A stretch of 51,346 bases of DNA from contig URBG01000007.1 in assembly GCA_900546055.1 (NCBI GenBank), forward strand, positions 1-51,346, written 5' to 3'. The translations under genes were made by a program, and so were the position numbers. Source of the stretch: an uncultured Mycoplasmatota bacterium. Its GTDB lineage: Bacteria; Bacillota_I; Bacilli_A; RF39; UBA660. The notes beneath the pieces are model-generated. The model saw nothing but the letters and a program-made list of their open reading frames with translations. It did not search any database and had not been told where the DNA came from. Below, one piece after another: positions 44,342 to 51,346 of the stretch (position 1 is the stretch's first letter; every line of letters starts with the position of its first letter).

Positions 44342-44370
44342 TTGTCAAATTTCATAAAATAGGGTATACT
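44342..44370 (+). promoter_or_regulatory. Strong promoter of the tRNA/T-box/gatCAB-aspS region
   Basis: TTGTCA (44342-44347), 17-bp spacer, TATACT (44365-44370). No equally good promoter is visible between here and gatC, so this may drive the whole region. Confidence 0.75.
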
Positions 44371-44387
44371 TATAAAGTCAATTAGAT

Positions 44388-44427
44388 GGGCCTGTAGCTC
44401 AGTTGGTTAAATGAGCACTGTTAAGTT
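44388..44427 (+). pseudogene. 5'-half tRNA remnant (tRNA-Ile/Ala-like)
   Basis: GGGCCTG acceptor 5' strand, TA, and a complete D arm (GCTC ... GAGC) are present, then the sequence runs through CTGTTAA straight into the next tRNA. The 3' half and matching acceptor strand are missing. Confidence 0.65.
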
Positions 44428-44503
44428 GCTTGAATAGCTCAGTTGGTAGAGCAATCGGCTGTTAACCGATCGGTCGTAGGTTCGAGTCCTACTTCAAGCG
44501 CCA
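44428..44503 (+). tRNA. tRNA-Asn(GTT), copy 1
   Basis: 76 nt with CCA. Acceptor GCTTGAA/TTCAAGC fully paired, anticodon loop CTGTTAA, discriminator G. Confidence 0.95.
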
Positions 44504-44506
44504 TGT

Positions 44507-44582
44507 GGCTCGTTGGAGAAACGGTTAACTCACATGCCTTTCACGCATGCATTCACGGGTTCAAATCCCGTACGGACTACCA
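44507..44582 (+). tRNA. tRNA-Glu(TTC)
   Basis: 76 nt with CCA. Anticodon loop CTTTCAC, D stem GAG/CTC, T stem ACGGG/CCCGT, discriminator A. The acceptor stem GGCTCGT/ACGGACT is weak: a C-A mismatch at the third pair and G-U pairs at the first and fourth. Confidence 0.88.
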
Positions 44583-44614
44583 AAATTTGTTTTTAAGTTA
44601 ATTTTATATAAATA

Positions 44615-44870
44615 CGAAGAAGTGGAAGAGTAATATTTGAACCCTTATTCCTAGAAAGCTAGAACGATGGAAGCTAGCAATAAGACAAATATGAAAAACA
44701 CCACGGAGTAATTTATCTGAAGTAATAGTAGGATAAGTCGGCTGTAATCCGTTACCATATTATAAGTTTCTTAAGAAACTATAAAGAGATCACGTAAGTG
44801 ATAAGTAAGGTGGTACCGCGAATTACAGTTTTTCGTCCTTATAACAAGGGATGTTTGGCTGTTTTTTTGT
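44615..44870 (+). promoter_or_regulatory. T-box riboswitch, specifier AAC (Asn)
   Basis: T-box sequence AAGGTGGTACCGCG at 44807-44820. Stem I base GTGG (44622-44625)/CCAC (44701-44704), upper helix ATATTTG/CAAATAT, and a specifier loop with AGTA (44629-44632) opposite GAA-A-AAC-A (44693-44700), giving specifier AAC at 44697-44699. Stem III AGTTTC/GAAACT at about 44765-44780. Terminator CGTCCTT/AAGGGATG with flanking ACAG/CTGT, then seven T to 44868. Uncharged tRNA-Asn should stabilise the antiterminator and allow read-through into the tRNA-Asn pair and gatCAB-aspS. Confidence 0.93.
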
Positions 44871-44877
44871 TATATTT

Positions 44878-44953
44878 GCCTAATTAGCTCAGTTGGTAGA
44901 GCAAACGGCTGTTAACCGTTAGGTCGTAGGTTCGAGTCCTACATTAGGCGCCA
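44878..44953 (+). tRNA. tRNA-Asn(GTT), copy 2
   Basis: 76 nt with CCA. Acceptor GCCTAAT/ATTAGGC fully paired, anticodon loop CTGTTAA, discriminator G. It begins nine bases after the T-box terminator T run. Confidence 0.95.
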
Positions 44954-44958
44954 TTTCT

Positions 44959-45034
44959 GCTCAATTAGCTCAGTTGGTAGAGCAAACGGCTGTTAACCGT
45001 TGGGTCGTAGGTTCGAGTCCTACATCAGGCGCCA
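44959..45034 (+). tRNA. tRNA-Asn(GTT), copy 3, imperfect acceptor stem
   Basis: 76 nt with CCA, anticodon loop CTGTTAA, intact D, anticodon and T arms. The acceptor GCTCAAT/ATCAGGC has mismatches at pairs 4-69 (C-A) and 5-68 (A-C) plus a U-G at 3-70. Possibly decaying or non-canonical. Confidence 0.85.
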
Positions 45035-45073
45035 CTTTGTTAATAAATAAAGGAAGCTTTATTTAATTATAGT

Positions 45074-45107
45074 AGGGCGTAGGTATATATCCTACTGCCC
45101 GTTTTTT
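45074..45107 (+). terminator. Terminator-like hairpin directly before gatC
   Basis: GGGC-GTAGG / CCTAC-t-GCCC stem followed by GTTTTTT, ending only about seven bases before the AAGGAGG ribosome site of gatC. There is no room for a promoter after it, so read-through or an attenuator role is implied. A smaller hairpin AAATAAAG/CTTTATTT lies upstream at about 45044-45063. Confidence 0.75.
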
Positions 45108-45125
45108 GTATAAGGAGGTATTTCC

Positions 45126-45431
45126 ATGGGAGAAAATGCGAAATTTACGAAAGAAATGGTCGATGATTATGCGGACAAGTTATTGATTGGTCTAACACCA
45201 GAAGAAAATAAACAGGTTTTAGATGAATTTGAAATCATCGATGCGAATATTGATTTAATTAATGAAATTCCAAATATTTCAAAGGTTGAACCAATGACAC
45301 ATGCACTTGATAATTTTGAGTGTAGTTTTAGGGAAGATGTAGTAGAAGAATCAATTCTAATTGATGATTTACTAGCAAACTGTGATGAATCAGATGACGG
45401 TGAAGTTGAAGTACCAAGGATGGTGGGATAG
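45126..45431 (+). CDS. gatC: Asp/Glu-tRNA amidotransferase subunit GatC
   Basis: 101 residues, the normal GatC size. Typical pattern: N-terminal helix FTKEMVDDYADKLLIGLTPEE, linker and PMTHALDNFECSFREDVVEES (belt around GatA; canonical PTxHxxxxxNxxRxD). AAGGAGG ribosome site. Its stop precedes the GatA start by one base. Confidence 0.9.
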   Translation: MGENAKFTKEMVDDYADKLLIGLTPEENKQVLDEFEIIDANIDLINEIPNISKVEPMTHALDNFECSFREDVVEESILIDDLLANCDESDDGEVEVPRMVG

Positions 45432-45432
45432 T

Positions 45433-46890
45433 ATGGAATATATGAGTAAAAGTATATTAGAAATCCATGAGGCTTTGAAAAATGGCGAAGTTACTAGTGA
45501 GGAATTAGTACAAGAAGCAATTCAAAGATCACACGAAGTAAATGAAAAGTGTAATGCTTTTGTTACAATATTGGATGATACTAAGGGAAGAGAAGTAACT
45601 GATGATGTGCTTTCAGGGATTCCTTATGGAGTAAAAGACAATTATAGTACAAAAGGTGTTTTAAGTACAGGTTCATCAAATACGTTAAAAGATTATGTGC
45701 CTTTCTTTAGTGCAACAGCAATTCTTAACCTAGAAAAACACGGGGCTGTGATGGTTAATAAAACAGTACTAGATGAATTTGGTATGGGTGGAACTGGAAC
45801 AACAGGACATACAGGGATCGTAAGAAATCCTTGGGATACTTCTAGAATGTGTTCAGGTTCATCAGCTGGAAGTGCCGCAGCTGTAGCAGCGGGAGTTTAT
45901 CCATATGCAACAGGTAGCGATACAGGTGATTCGATTAGAAAGCCAGCAGCTTACTGTGGTATTGTTGGATATAAACCGACTTATGGGATGATTTCTCGTT
46001 ATGGCTTGTTTCCGTTTGCTAGTAGTTTAGATCACTGCGGGGCATTAACGAGAACAGTTGAGGACGCGGCTATCGTGGTTGATGCGATGAAAGGCATCGA
46101 TCCAAACGATATGACCTCTTGGGATTCTAAAGATATTAATTTATTTGAATCTTTAAATGCTGATGTTAAAGGGAAAAAATTGTGTTTTGTTAAAGAAATT
46201 TGTGACATTGCTAATTATCCTGAAGCTGATGACGAATTAAAAGAACATTTGGCTAATTTCATGAAAATGGTTGATAAATGCCGTGAACTTGGAATGGAAG
46301 TCGAAGAAGTTTCTGTTGATCAAAAATTATTAGCAGCGCAGCCTTCAGTATATGTAGTTATTTCTTGTGCGGAAGCAACTTCAAATATGTCTAATTTAAC
46401 TGGGTTTATTTTTGGACCACGCGCGGAAGGAAAGACATGGGAAGAACAAATGATAAACTATCGTACAAAAGGTTTTTCACCTTTAATTAAACGTCGTTTT
46501 GTTATTGGTTCTTACGTCCTTCAAGCCCAAAATAAGGATCGTTATTTCCACAATGCTCAAAGAGTAAGAAGATTACTTGTAGATAGATGGAATGAACTAT
46601 TTGAAGAATATGATGCTGTAATTTTACCCGTAGGAAGTGGACCAGCAAAACCATTAGAAGGCTCTAGTAATATGCTTGATAAACAAACACAAATACTAGA
46701 GGATCACTTGCAAGTTGGAAATTTTGGTGGTTTTCCATCAATTACTATTCCAGATGGCTTTGTAAACGGTTTGCCAGTAGCTTTAAATATTACTGGTAAA
46801 TGTTATGATGATGTAAATGTTCTTAATATTGCCTATGCCTTAGAAAAAAGTATGGATTATAAAAACCAAATAGCTAAGGAGGTAAAATAA
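45433..46890 (+). CDS. gatA: Asp/Glu-tRNA amidotransferase subunit GatA
   Basis: 485 residues from ATG 45433, the first codon after gatC; an in-frame upstream ATG lies inside gatC. Amidase-signature catalytic Lys68 in GVKDN, the SGSSAGSAAA segment (141-150) with the cis-Ser, and SDTGDSIRKPA with the nucleophilic Ser. The residue before that Ser is Asp where many GatA have Gly; the family signature tolerates this. It frees ammonia from glutamine for GatB. One-base overlap with gatB. Confidence 0.95.
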   Translation: MEYMSKSILEIHEALKNGEVTSEELVQEAIQRSHEVNEKCNAFVTILDDTKGREVTDDVLSGIPYGVKDNYSTKGVLSTGSSNTLKDYVPFFSATAILNLEKHGAVMVNKTVLDEFGMGGTGTTGHTGIVRNPWDTSRMCSGSSAGSAAAVAAGVYPYATGSDTGDSIRKPAAYCGIVGYKPTYGMISRYGLFPFASSLDHCGALTRTVEDAAIVVDAMKGIDPNDMTSWDSKDINLFESLNADVKGKKLCFVKEICDIANYPEADDELKEHLANFMKMVDKCRELGMEVEEVSVDQKLLAAQPSVYVVISCAEATSNMSNLTGFIFGPRAEGKTWEEQMINYRTKGFSPLIKRRFVIGSYVLQAQNKDRYFHNAQRVRRLLVDRWNELFEEYDAVILPVGSGPAKPLEGSSNMLDKQTQILEDHLQVGNFGGFPSITIPDGFVNGLPVALNITGKCYDDVNVLNIAYALEKSMDYKNQIAKEVK

Positions 46891-48347
46891 TGAAATATAA
46901 AGTAATGGTTGGTTTAGAGATGCACTGTGAGATTAGTGAAACAAATACTAAAGTTTTTTCAGGGGCAGCTAACCAATATACCGATAAACCAAATGTAAAT
47001 ATTAGGCCAGTGGATATGGCGTTTCCAGGAACGCTACCAGTTGTCAATAAAGAAGCGGTTAGAAAATCTTTAATGGCTAGTATGATTTTAGGATGTAAAC
47101 AACCTGAATACATTTATTTTGAAAGAAAAAATTATTATTATCCTGATTTACCAAAAGGATTTCAAATTACGCAAGAAACAAAACCAGCGCCTATTGGAAT
47201 TTATGGTAAATTAAAATTTGAGTGTAATGGTAAGGAAAAGGAAGTTCGAGTTAATAATCTTCACTTAGAAGAGGATGCTGCTTCTTCAGATCATATGGCA
47301 AGAACGTCAAAAATCAACTATAATAGAGCAGGTGTACCTCTATTAGAATTAGTTACAGAACCAGATATTCGTTCAGCGGATGAAGCTGTAGCTTTCTTAG
47401 AAACAATGCGTTCAATTTATCAGTATGCCGGAATAAGTGAAGCTGATAGTAAAAAAGGTCAAATTAGATGTGATGTAAATGTATCTTTAATGGACGCTTC
47501 AAAAGATGAAAGTAATCCCGAAAACTGGGGAACTAAGATTGAAATTAAAAATGTTAACTCTTTTGGTGGGGTAAGAGACGCTATTAATTACGAAATCGAA
47601 AGACAAACTGATTTAATTGAATCTGGCGAATACGATAAAATGGAACAACAAACTCGTAGATGGGATGAAGAATCTGGAACAACGATTTTCATGCGTAGTA
47701 AAGTTGATGCGATTGATTATAAATATTTTGTTGAGCCAAATATTCCAAAGATAAAATTGTCACAAGATTGGCTAGAACAAATTAGAAAAGAAATTCCAAA
47801 ATTAGCTAATGAAAGAAAAGAAACATATATTAATGAATACGGAATTTCTAATTATGATGCAACTATTTTAGTTAAAGAAAAACCAGTGGCTGATTTTTAT
47901 GAAGAGGCTATTAAACTTGGGGCAGATCCTAAAAGTGCATCAAACTGGATTACAACTAATTTACTTGGAAGTTTAAACAAATTGGAACTTACAATTAATG
48001 ATATTACTTTAACTCCTGAAATGCTTGCTAGTCTAATTAAATTAGTTGAGGATAAAGAAATTTCTTCAAAACAAGCCAAAGAGGTTTTTGCTGAATGTTT
48101 AACTAGTGGTAAAACACCTAAAGAGGTAGTTAAAGAAAAAGGCATGATGCAAATGAGTGATACATCAGAGATTGTTCGAATTGCTAATGAAGTGTTAGAT
48201 GAAAATCCAGATGTAATTGAACAATATAAAAAAGGCCGTACTAATGTCGTAGACTTCTTAGTTGGTCAAATTATGAAAAAAACGCGTGGTACTGCTAATC
48301 CAACAATAGCTAGAAGTACAATGGCGGAAGAAATAGAAAAGAGGTGA
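46890..48347 (+). CDS. gatB: Asp/Glu-tRNA amidotransferase subunit GatB
   Basis: 485 residues. N-terminal kinase/amidase domain with VGLEMHCEI (canonical VGLExHxxL), YYPDLPKGFQITQ, EEDA and RAGVPLLELVTEPD; C-terminal YqeY-like tail (about 405-480). It phosphorylates Asp or Glu on tRNA and replaces phosphate with ammonia. Translation is coupled to gatA by a one-base overlap, with AAGGAGG inside gatA. Confidence 0.95.
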   Translation: MKYKVMVGLEMHCEISETNTKVFSGAANQYTDKPNVNIRPVDMAFPGTLPVVNKEAVRKSLMASMILGCKQPEYIYFERKNYYYPDLPKGFQITQETKPAPIGIYGKLKFECNGKEKEVRVNNLHLEEDAASSDHMARTSKINYNRAGVPLLELVTEPDIRSADEAVAFLETMRSIYQYAGISEADSKKGQIRCDVNVSLMDASKDESNPENWGTKIEIKNVNSFGGVRDAINYEIERQTDLIESGEYDKMEQQTRRWDEESGTTIFMRSKVDAIDYKYFVEPNIPKIKLSQDWLEQIRKEIPKLANERKETYINEYGISNYDATILVKEKPVADFYEEAIKLGADPKSASNWITTNLLGSLNKLELTINDITLTPEMLASLIKLVEDKEISSKQAKEVFAECLTSGKTPKEVVKEKGMMQMSDTSEIVRIANEVLDENPDVIEQYKKGRTNVVDFLVGQIMKKTRGTANPTIARSTMAEEIEKR

Positions 48348-48353
48348 TTATAA

Positions 48354-50093
48354 GTGGGAAATAAATATCGTGACCATTATTGTGGTAAACTAACACTAGA
48401 AGATTTAGACAAAATTGTTAGAGTGTCAGGATGGGTTGAAAACATTCGTGACCATGGGGGAGTTATCTTTGTCGATGTTCGTGATGAAACAGGGGTAATT
48501 CAAGTTGTTAGTAATGACGACAGTATTTTTGATGGGCTGACTCGTGAGTCAACAGTAACTTTAGAGGGAACTGTTCGTAAACGTGATGAAGAAACTTATA
48601 ATCCAAAGATTGCTACGGGCATGATTGAAGTATTAATAGAGGAAATTGAAGTTTTAGGAAAAGCAAAAAATGAGCTACCATTTGAAGTTGTAACTTCAAC
48701 AAGCGTTAATGAAGAGGTAAGACTTAAGTATCGTTACTTAGATATGCGTAATAAAAAAGTTCACGACAATATTAAATTTAGAAGTGAAGTACTTAAGTTT
48801 ATAAGAAATAAAATGGATAGTTTAGATTTTACCGAAGTTCAAACACCTATTTTAACAGCTTCTTCACCAGAAGGAGCAAGAGACTTTATTGTTCCTTCGC
48901 GTAAATTTCAAGGTAAATTTTATGCTTTACCACAAGCACCACAAATCTTTAAGGAACTACTAATGGTGGGTGGTTTTGATAGGTATTATCAGATTGCTCC
49001 TTGTTTCCGTGATGAAGATTGCCGCGCAGATAGAACTTTAGAGTTTTATCAGTTAGATTTGGAAATGGCTTTTGCTGAAGAAGAAGACGTTTATAAAATA
49101 GGCGAGGATGTTTTCTATGATTTATTTACTAAATTTTCAGATAGAAAAGTTTCACCAAAACCTTTTAGACGTATTGCTTATAAAGAAGCTATGCTAAAAT
49201 ATGGAACGGATAAGCCTGATTTAAGAAATCCGCTTGTTATTACTGATGTTAGTGAAATTTTTAAGGAAACTGAATTTAAACCATTTAGAGGAGTAGTTGT
49301 TAGAGCAATTAAAGTAGATGATTTGGCAACTAAATCAAATTCTTGGTTTAATGAAGTTGTTGATTATGCTAAATCGATTGGAATGCCAGGAATTGGATAT
49401 ATATCTTACTTGGAGGATGGCTCTTTTAAAGGACCGATTGATAAATTTTTAACTGAAGAAGATAGAAAAGCGTTAATCGAAACTTGTGATTTAAAACCAA
49501 ATGGAGTTGTATTCTTTATTGCTGATAAGAAGGCTAATCAAGCGGCTAAACAGGCTGGAATGATTAGAATAGAACTTGGTAAACGTTTAGATTTAATTGA
49601 TCCAAATGTTTATGAATTCTGTATTATCAATGATATGCCGATGTTTGAATACAACGAAGAAGATGGTAAATATGATTTTGGTCATAATCCATTTAGTATG
49701 CCGCAAGGTGGTGAAAAGGCTTATGATGGGGATATTGAAGATATTCTTGCTTACCAGTTCGACTTTGTGTGTAATGGATTTGAAATGTCATCAGGAGCTG
49801 TGCGTAACCATGATATAAATCTTTTGGTGAAGGGATTTAATTTAGTAGGCTATTCAGAAGATGTTGTTAAAGAAAAATTTAGTTCTTTATATACAGCATT
49901 TCAATATGGCGTGCCTCCACATGCAGGAATGGCACCTGGTATTGACCGTATTATTATGCTTTTAAGGGATGAGCCAAATTTAAGAGAAGTTCAAGCATTC
50001 CCACCGAATGTTAGTGGACAGGATAATATGATGGGTTCACCTAGTGAAGTATCAGAGAAACAATTAAGAGAAGTTCATATTAAAATTAGATAA
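48354..50093 (+). CDS. aspS: Aspartyl-tRNA synthetase, probably non-discriminating
   Basis: 579 residues, bacterial AspRS with OB anticodon domain (1-110), motif 2 FRDEDCRADRTLEFYQLD, the bacterial GAD insertion (about 290-405) and motif 3 MAPGIDRIIML. It starts with GTG, nine bases after a GAGGTGATT site. Its place after gatCAB in a T-box(Asn) unit implies it charges tRNA-Asn with Asp for GatCAB to amidate; no AsnRS is in the window. Non-discrimination is inferred from context, not proven. Confidence 0.94.
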   Translation: MGNKYRDHYCGKLTLEDLDKIVRVSGWVENIRDHGGVIFVDVRDETGVIQVVSNDDSIFDGLTRESTVTLEGTVRKRDEETYNPKIATGMIEVLIEEIEVLGKAKNELPFEVVTSTSVNEEVRLKYRYLDMRNKKVHDNIKFRSEVLKFIRNKMDSLDFTEVQTPILTASSPEGARDFIVPSRKFQGKFYALPQAPQIFKELLMVGGFDRYYQIAPCFRDEDCRADRTLEFYQLDLEMAFAEEEDVYKIGEDVFYDLFTKFSDRKVSPKPFRRIAYKEAMLKYGTDKPDLRNPLVITDVSEIFKETEFKPFRGVVVRAIKVDDLATKSNSWFNEVVDYAKSIGMPGIGYISYLEDGSFKGPIDKFLTEEDRKALIETCDLKPNGVVFFIADKKANQAAKQAGMIRIELGKRLDLIDPNVYEFCIINDMPMFEYNEEDGKYDFGHNPFSMPQGGEKAYDGDIEDILAYQFDFVCNGFEMSSGAVRNHDINLLVKGFNLVGYSEDVVKEKFSSLYTAFQYGVPPHAGMAPGIDRIIMLLRDEPNLREVQAFPPNVSGQDNMMGSPSEVSEKQLREVHIKIR

Positions 50094-50160
50094 TATGAAC
50101 TTTTTTCTTTGTAATATTATAATTTTTTTCGTTAATAATAAAGGTGAAAGGAGAAATATT

Positions 50161-50343
50161 ATGGATAAGAAAGATAATAAGGCATCTTCACCTTATACTA
50201 ATTTCAAAAATGAAGGACCTTGCTGTTCTCATAAAAAAGAAGATACACTTCATAAAATGAAAGAGGTTATTAGTACTGAAGCAGCTCAAAATTCAGAAAT
50301 AATTAAAATGATACTTGTAAGAAGCCCCTCTGCTGAATCATAA
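50161..50343 (+). CDS. Small hypothetical protein, 3' end replaced at a junction
   Basis: 60 residues from ATG 50161, with AAAGGAG nine bases upstream. Acidic/basic, with PCCSHKKED and a helix HKMKEVISTEAAQNSEIIKMI. The last residues (LVRSPSAES) are read from DNA that, on the other strand, encodes VirD4, so the original C-terminus is probably missing. Unrecognised. Confidence 0.5.
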   Translation: MDKKDNKASSPYTNFKNEGPCCSHKKEDTLHKMKEVISTEAAQNSEIIKMILVRSPSAES

Positions 50344-51017
50344 AAGAATGAATTCTGACCATAGCTCGATGCACTTTCTCCATCAGAAAAGATAATTGTT
50401 TTAGCAATTATTTTGGCGTACTTTTCTGTTTTGGCTTTTAAAGACAAATCATTTCTGTTTTGCTTATACTGATCCATATATTTATTGACCATATGAAGCA
50501 TATTGTTTCCATCTGAAAAAAGAGGGTTTCTTAAGTCAATAACTGAAATATTGTACCCATAATAGTCATGAGCAATTCCACCATAATTACGATACAGATC
50601 ACCTTTTGTATCTGTTGTTATAAAAGAGACACCACTGGCACAGGCATATTCTAAATTTGGATATAAAAAATGGGCTGTTTTTCCAACGCCAGCAGCACCA
50701 ATCATCAATAAATGAATATCATCACAATCAACATATCCAAATGTTTTTCCAAAGTTTATTTTACTTCCTACAACCAATCCCTGTGATTTCGGAAGATCAA
50801 TGCCTTTTCTCCACTTCACACTGTCAAATTCAATATATTTCAAGCTTTGATGAACCTCTTTATCTGTCGCAAATCGAGCTGTTCCATATTGTCCATCGCC
50901 GACTGTTTTCGATTTGATCTTATTCAGATTATAGTTTCCATTAAAATACACAGCACATCCTATAAAAAGAAAAAATAAAATACCAAACGCTATAAATATT
51001 CCTTGTGATTTTGTCAT
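50286..51017 (-). pseudogene. VirD4/TraG-type conjugative coupling protein, C-terminally truncated
   Basis: 243 residues of a family normally about 600 long. Two N-terminal features: a membrane helix (about 8-27) and the linker GDGQYGTARFATDKE. Then Walker A GAAGVGKTAHFLYPN (about 111-125) and TDTKGDLYR. It breaks off after DSAEGLLTSIILIISEF, where the family continues for several hundred residues with Walker B. The coding stops exactly where the DNA returns to the host gene on the other strand. It would drive DNA transfer through a type IV secretion channel if intact. Confidence 0.85.
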
Positions 51018-51043
51018 CGTTTTTTCTCACCTTCTTCACCTAT

Positions 51044-51343
51044 TCATTCAAATCCTTTCATTTGAAAAGACTCCTCAAAATTTTCAACTGGTTCAACATA
51101 TTCACTGATAATATTCAAAGCCTCATCATAGCTTTTCGCATTAAAAGTTATTCTTTCAAACATCTCGTTGGCTTTTTCTTCATACCCTGCACTTTTTAAT
51201 GTTCTTGAGGCAATACCCATAAGATTAAAAATATTTCCATCTTCACCTATCATCTTTGCCTTTGGTCGTTCTTCTTCAAGAAGACCATATGCCTGTTTAT
51301 TTTCCATAGCTTTATAAATCTCCCTTCTATAATGAACATCCAT
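51044..51343 (-). CDS. Conjugative-element accessory protein, possibly 5'-incomplete
   Basis: 99 residues from ATG 51343; the frame continues to the window edge, so an upstream start is possible. Sequence (REIYKAMENKQAYGLLEEERP, GEDGNIFNLMGIASRTLKSAG, NAKSYDEALNIISEYVEPVE) resembles small proteins that lie next to virD4 in Firmicutes ICEs. Helical, soluble, role unknown. Twenty-six bases before the VirD4 start and on the same strand. Confidence 0.7.
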   Translation of the reverse strand: MDVHYRREIYKAMENKQAYGLLEEERPKAKMIGEDGNIFNLMGIASRTLKSAGYEEKANEMFERITFNAKSYDEALNIISEYVEPVENFEESFQMKGFE

Positions 51344-51346
51344 ATA

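Noticed and set aside
44583..44614. A separate promoter for the T-box just after tRNA-Glu
   Set aside because: TATATAAA is present, but no -35 at a proper distance; the upstream TTGTCA/TATACT promoter is much better.
1..51346. CRISPR array or cas genes
   Set aside because: No regularly spaced direct repeats and no Cas-type motifs were seen.
1..51346. Mollicute code 4 (TGA = Trp)
   Set aside because: Several conserved genes end in TGA at the expected place (rsgA, rpe), and Trp residues are encoded by TGG.

Overview
The window is low-GC (roughly one third G+C) Gram-positive chromosomal DNA. The standard code applies: TGA is used as a stop and Trp is TGG, so this is not a code-4 Mollicute. Several traits point to Bacilli or a neighbouring Firmicutes lineage: the PrpC-PrkC-RsgA-Rpe gene order, a PASTA kinase, T-box and yjdF-type RNA leaders, pyruvate:ferredoxin oxidoreductase, and Asn-tRNA made through GatCAB. 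A small-genome, anaerobic, gut-type uncultured lineage such as RF39 fits, but the lineage is an inference.

Layout. 1-1199: 5'-truncated secreted protein with a DUF6273-like C-terminus. 1314-10764: secG, a small unknown gene, then rlmN-prpC-prkC-rsgA-rpe, a prepilin-like gene and PFOR. 10897-13220: recG between two putative small RNAs, one on each strand, that share a perfectly complementary 11-nt stretch. 13378-18742: Fic protein, unknown gene, and a TetR plus ABC-2 exporter operon. 18844-24837: accessory block with a C26 amidotransferase, a yjdF riboswitch and YjdF, DUF3781, a SAP protein, an XRE regulator, a MerR/AdhR-type regulon with two 19-bp-spacer promoters, and ogt. 24967-34443: DUF1292, coiled-coil protein, NfeD-SPFH pair, a second DUF6273-type protein, a fused MacB-like ABC transporter and unknowns. 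34512-35405: MsrAB.

35448-41800 is a complete nicotinamide-to-NADP cluster: pncA, pncB, a NUDIX hydrolase, nadE, nadD, pncC, an NrtR-type regulator and nadK. A palindrome straddles the -10 box of its promoter and recurs twice downstream. 41829-44209 holds an editing deacylase, tRNA-Lys, two small unknown genes and a phospholipase C-like protein.

44342-50093 is the most striking part. A strong promoter leads into a tRNA half, tRNA-Asn, tRNA-Glu, and a T-box whose specifier reads AAC (Asn). Behind the T-box lie two more tRNA-Asn genes, an intrinsic-terminator-like hairpin, then gatC-gatA-gatB-aspS. The T-box is therefore placed to control the tRNA it senses together with both enzymes of the Asp-tRNA(Asn) transamidation route.

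From about 50290 to the end the DNA changes to a conjugative-element fragment: a truncated VirD4/TraG coupling protein and an upstream ICE-type gene. It abuts the host gene in a way that suggests a recombination scar or an assembly chimera.
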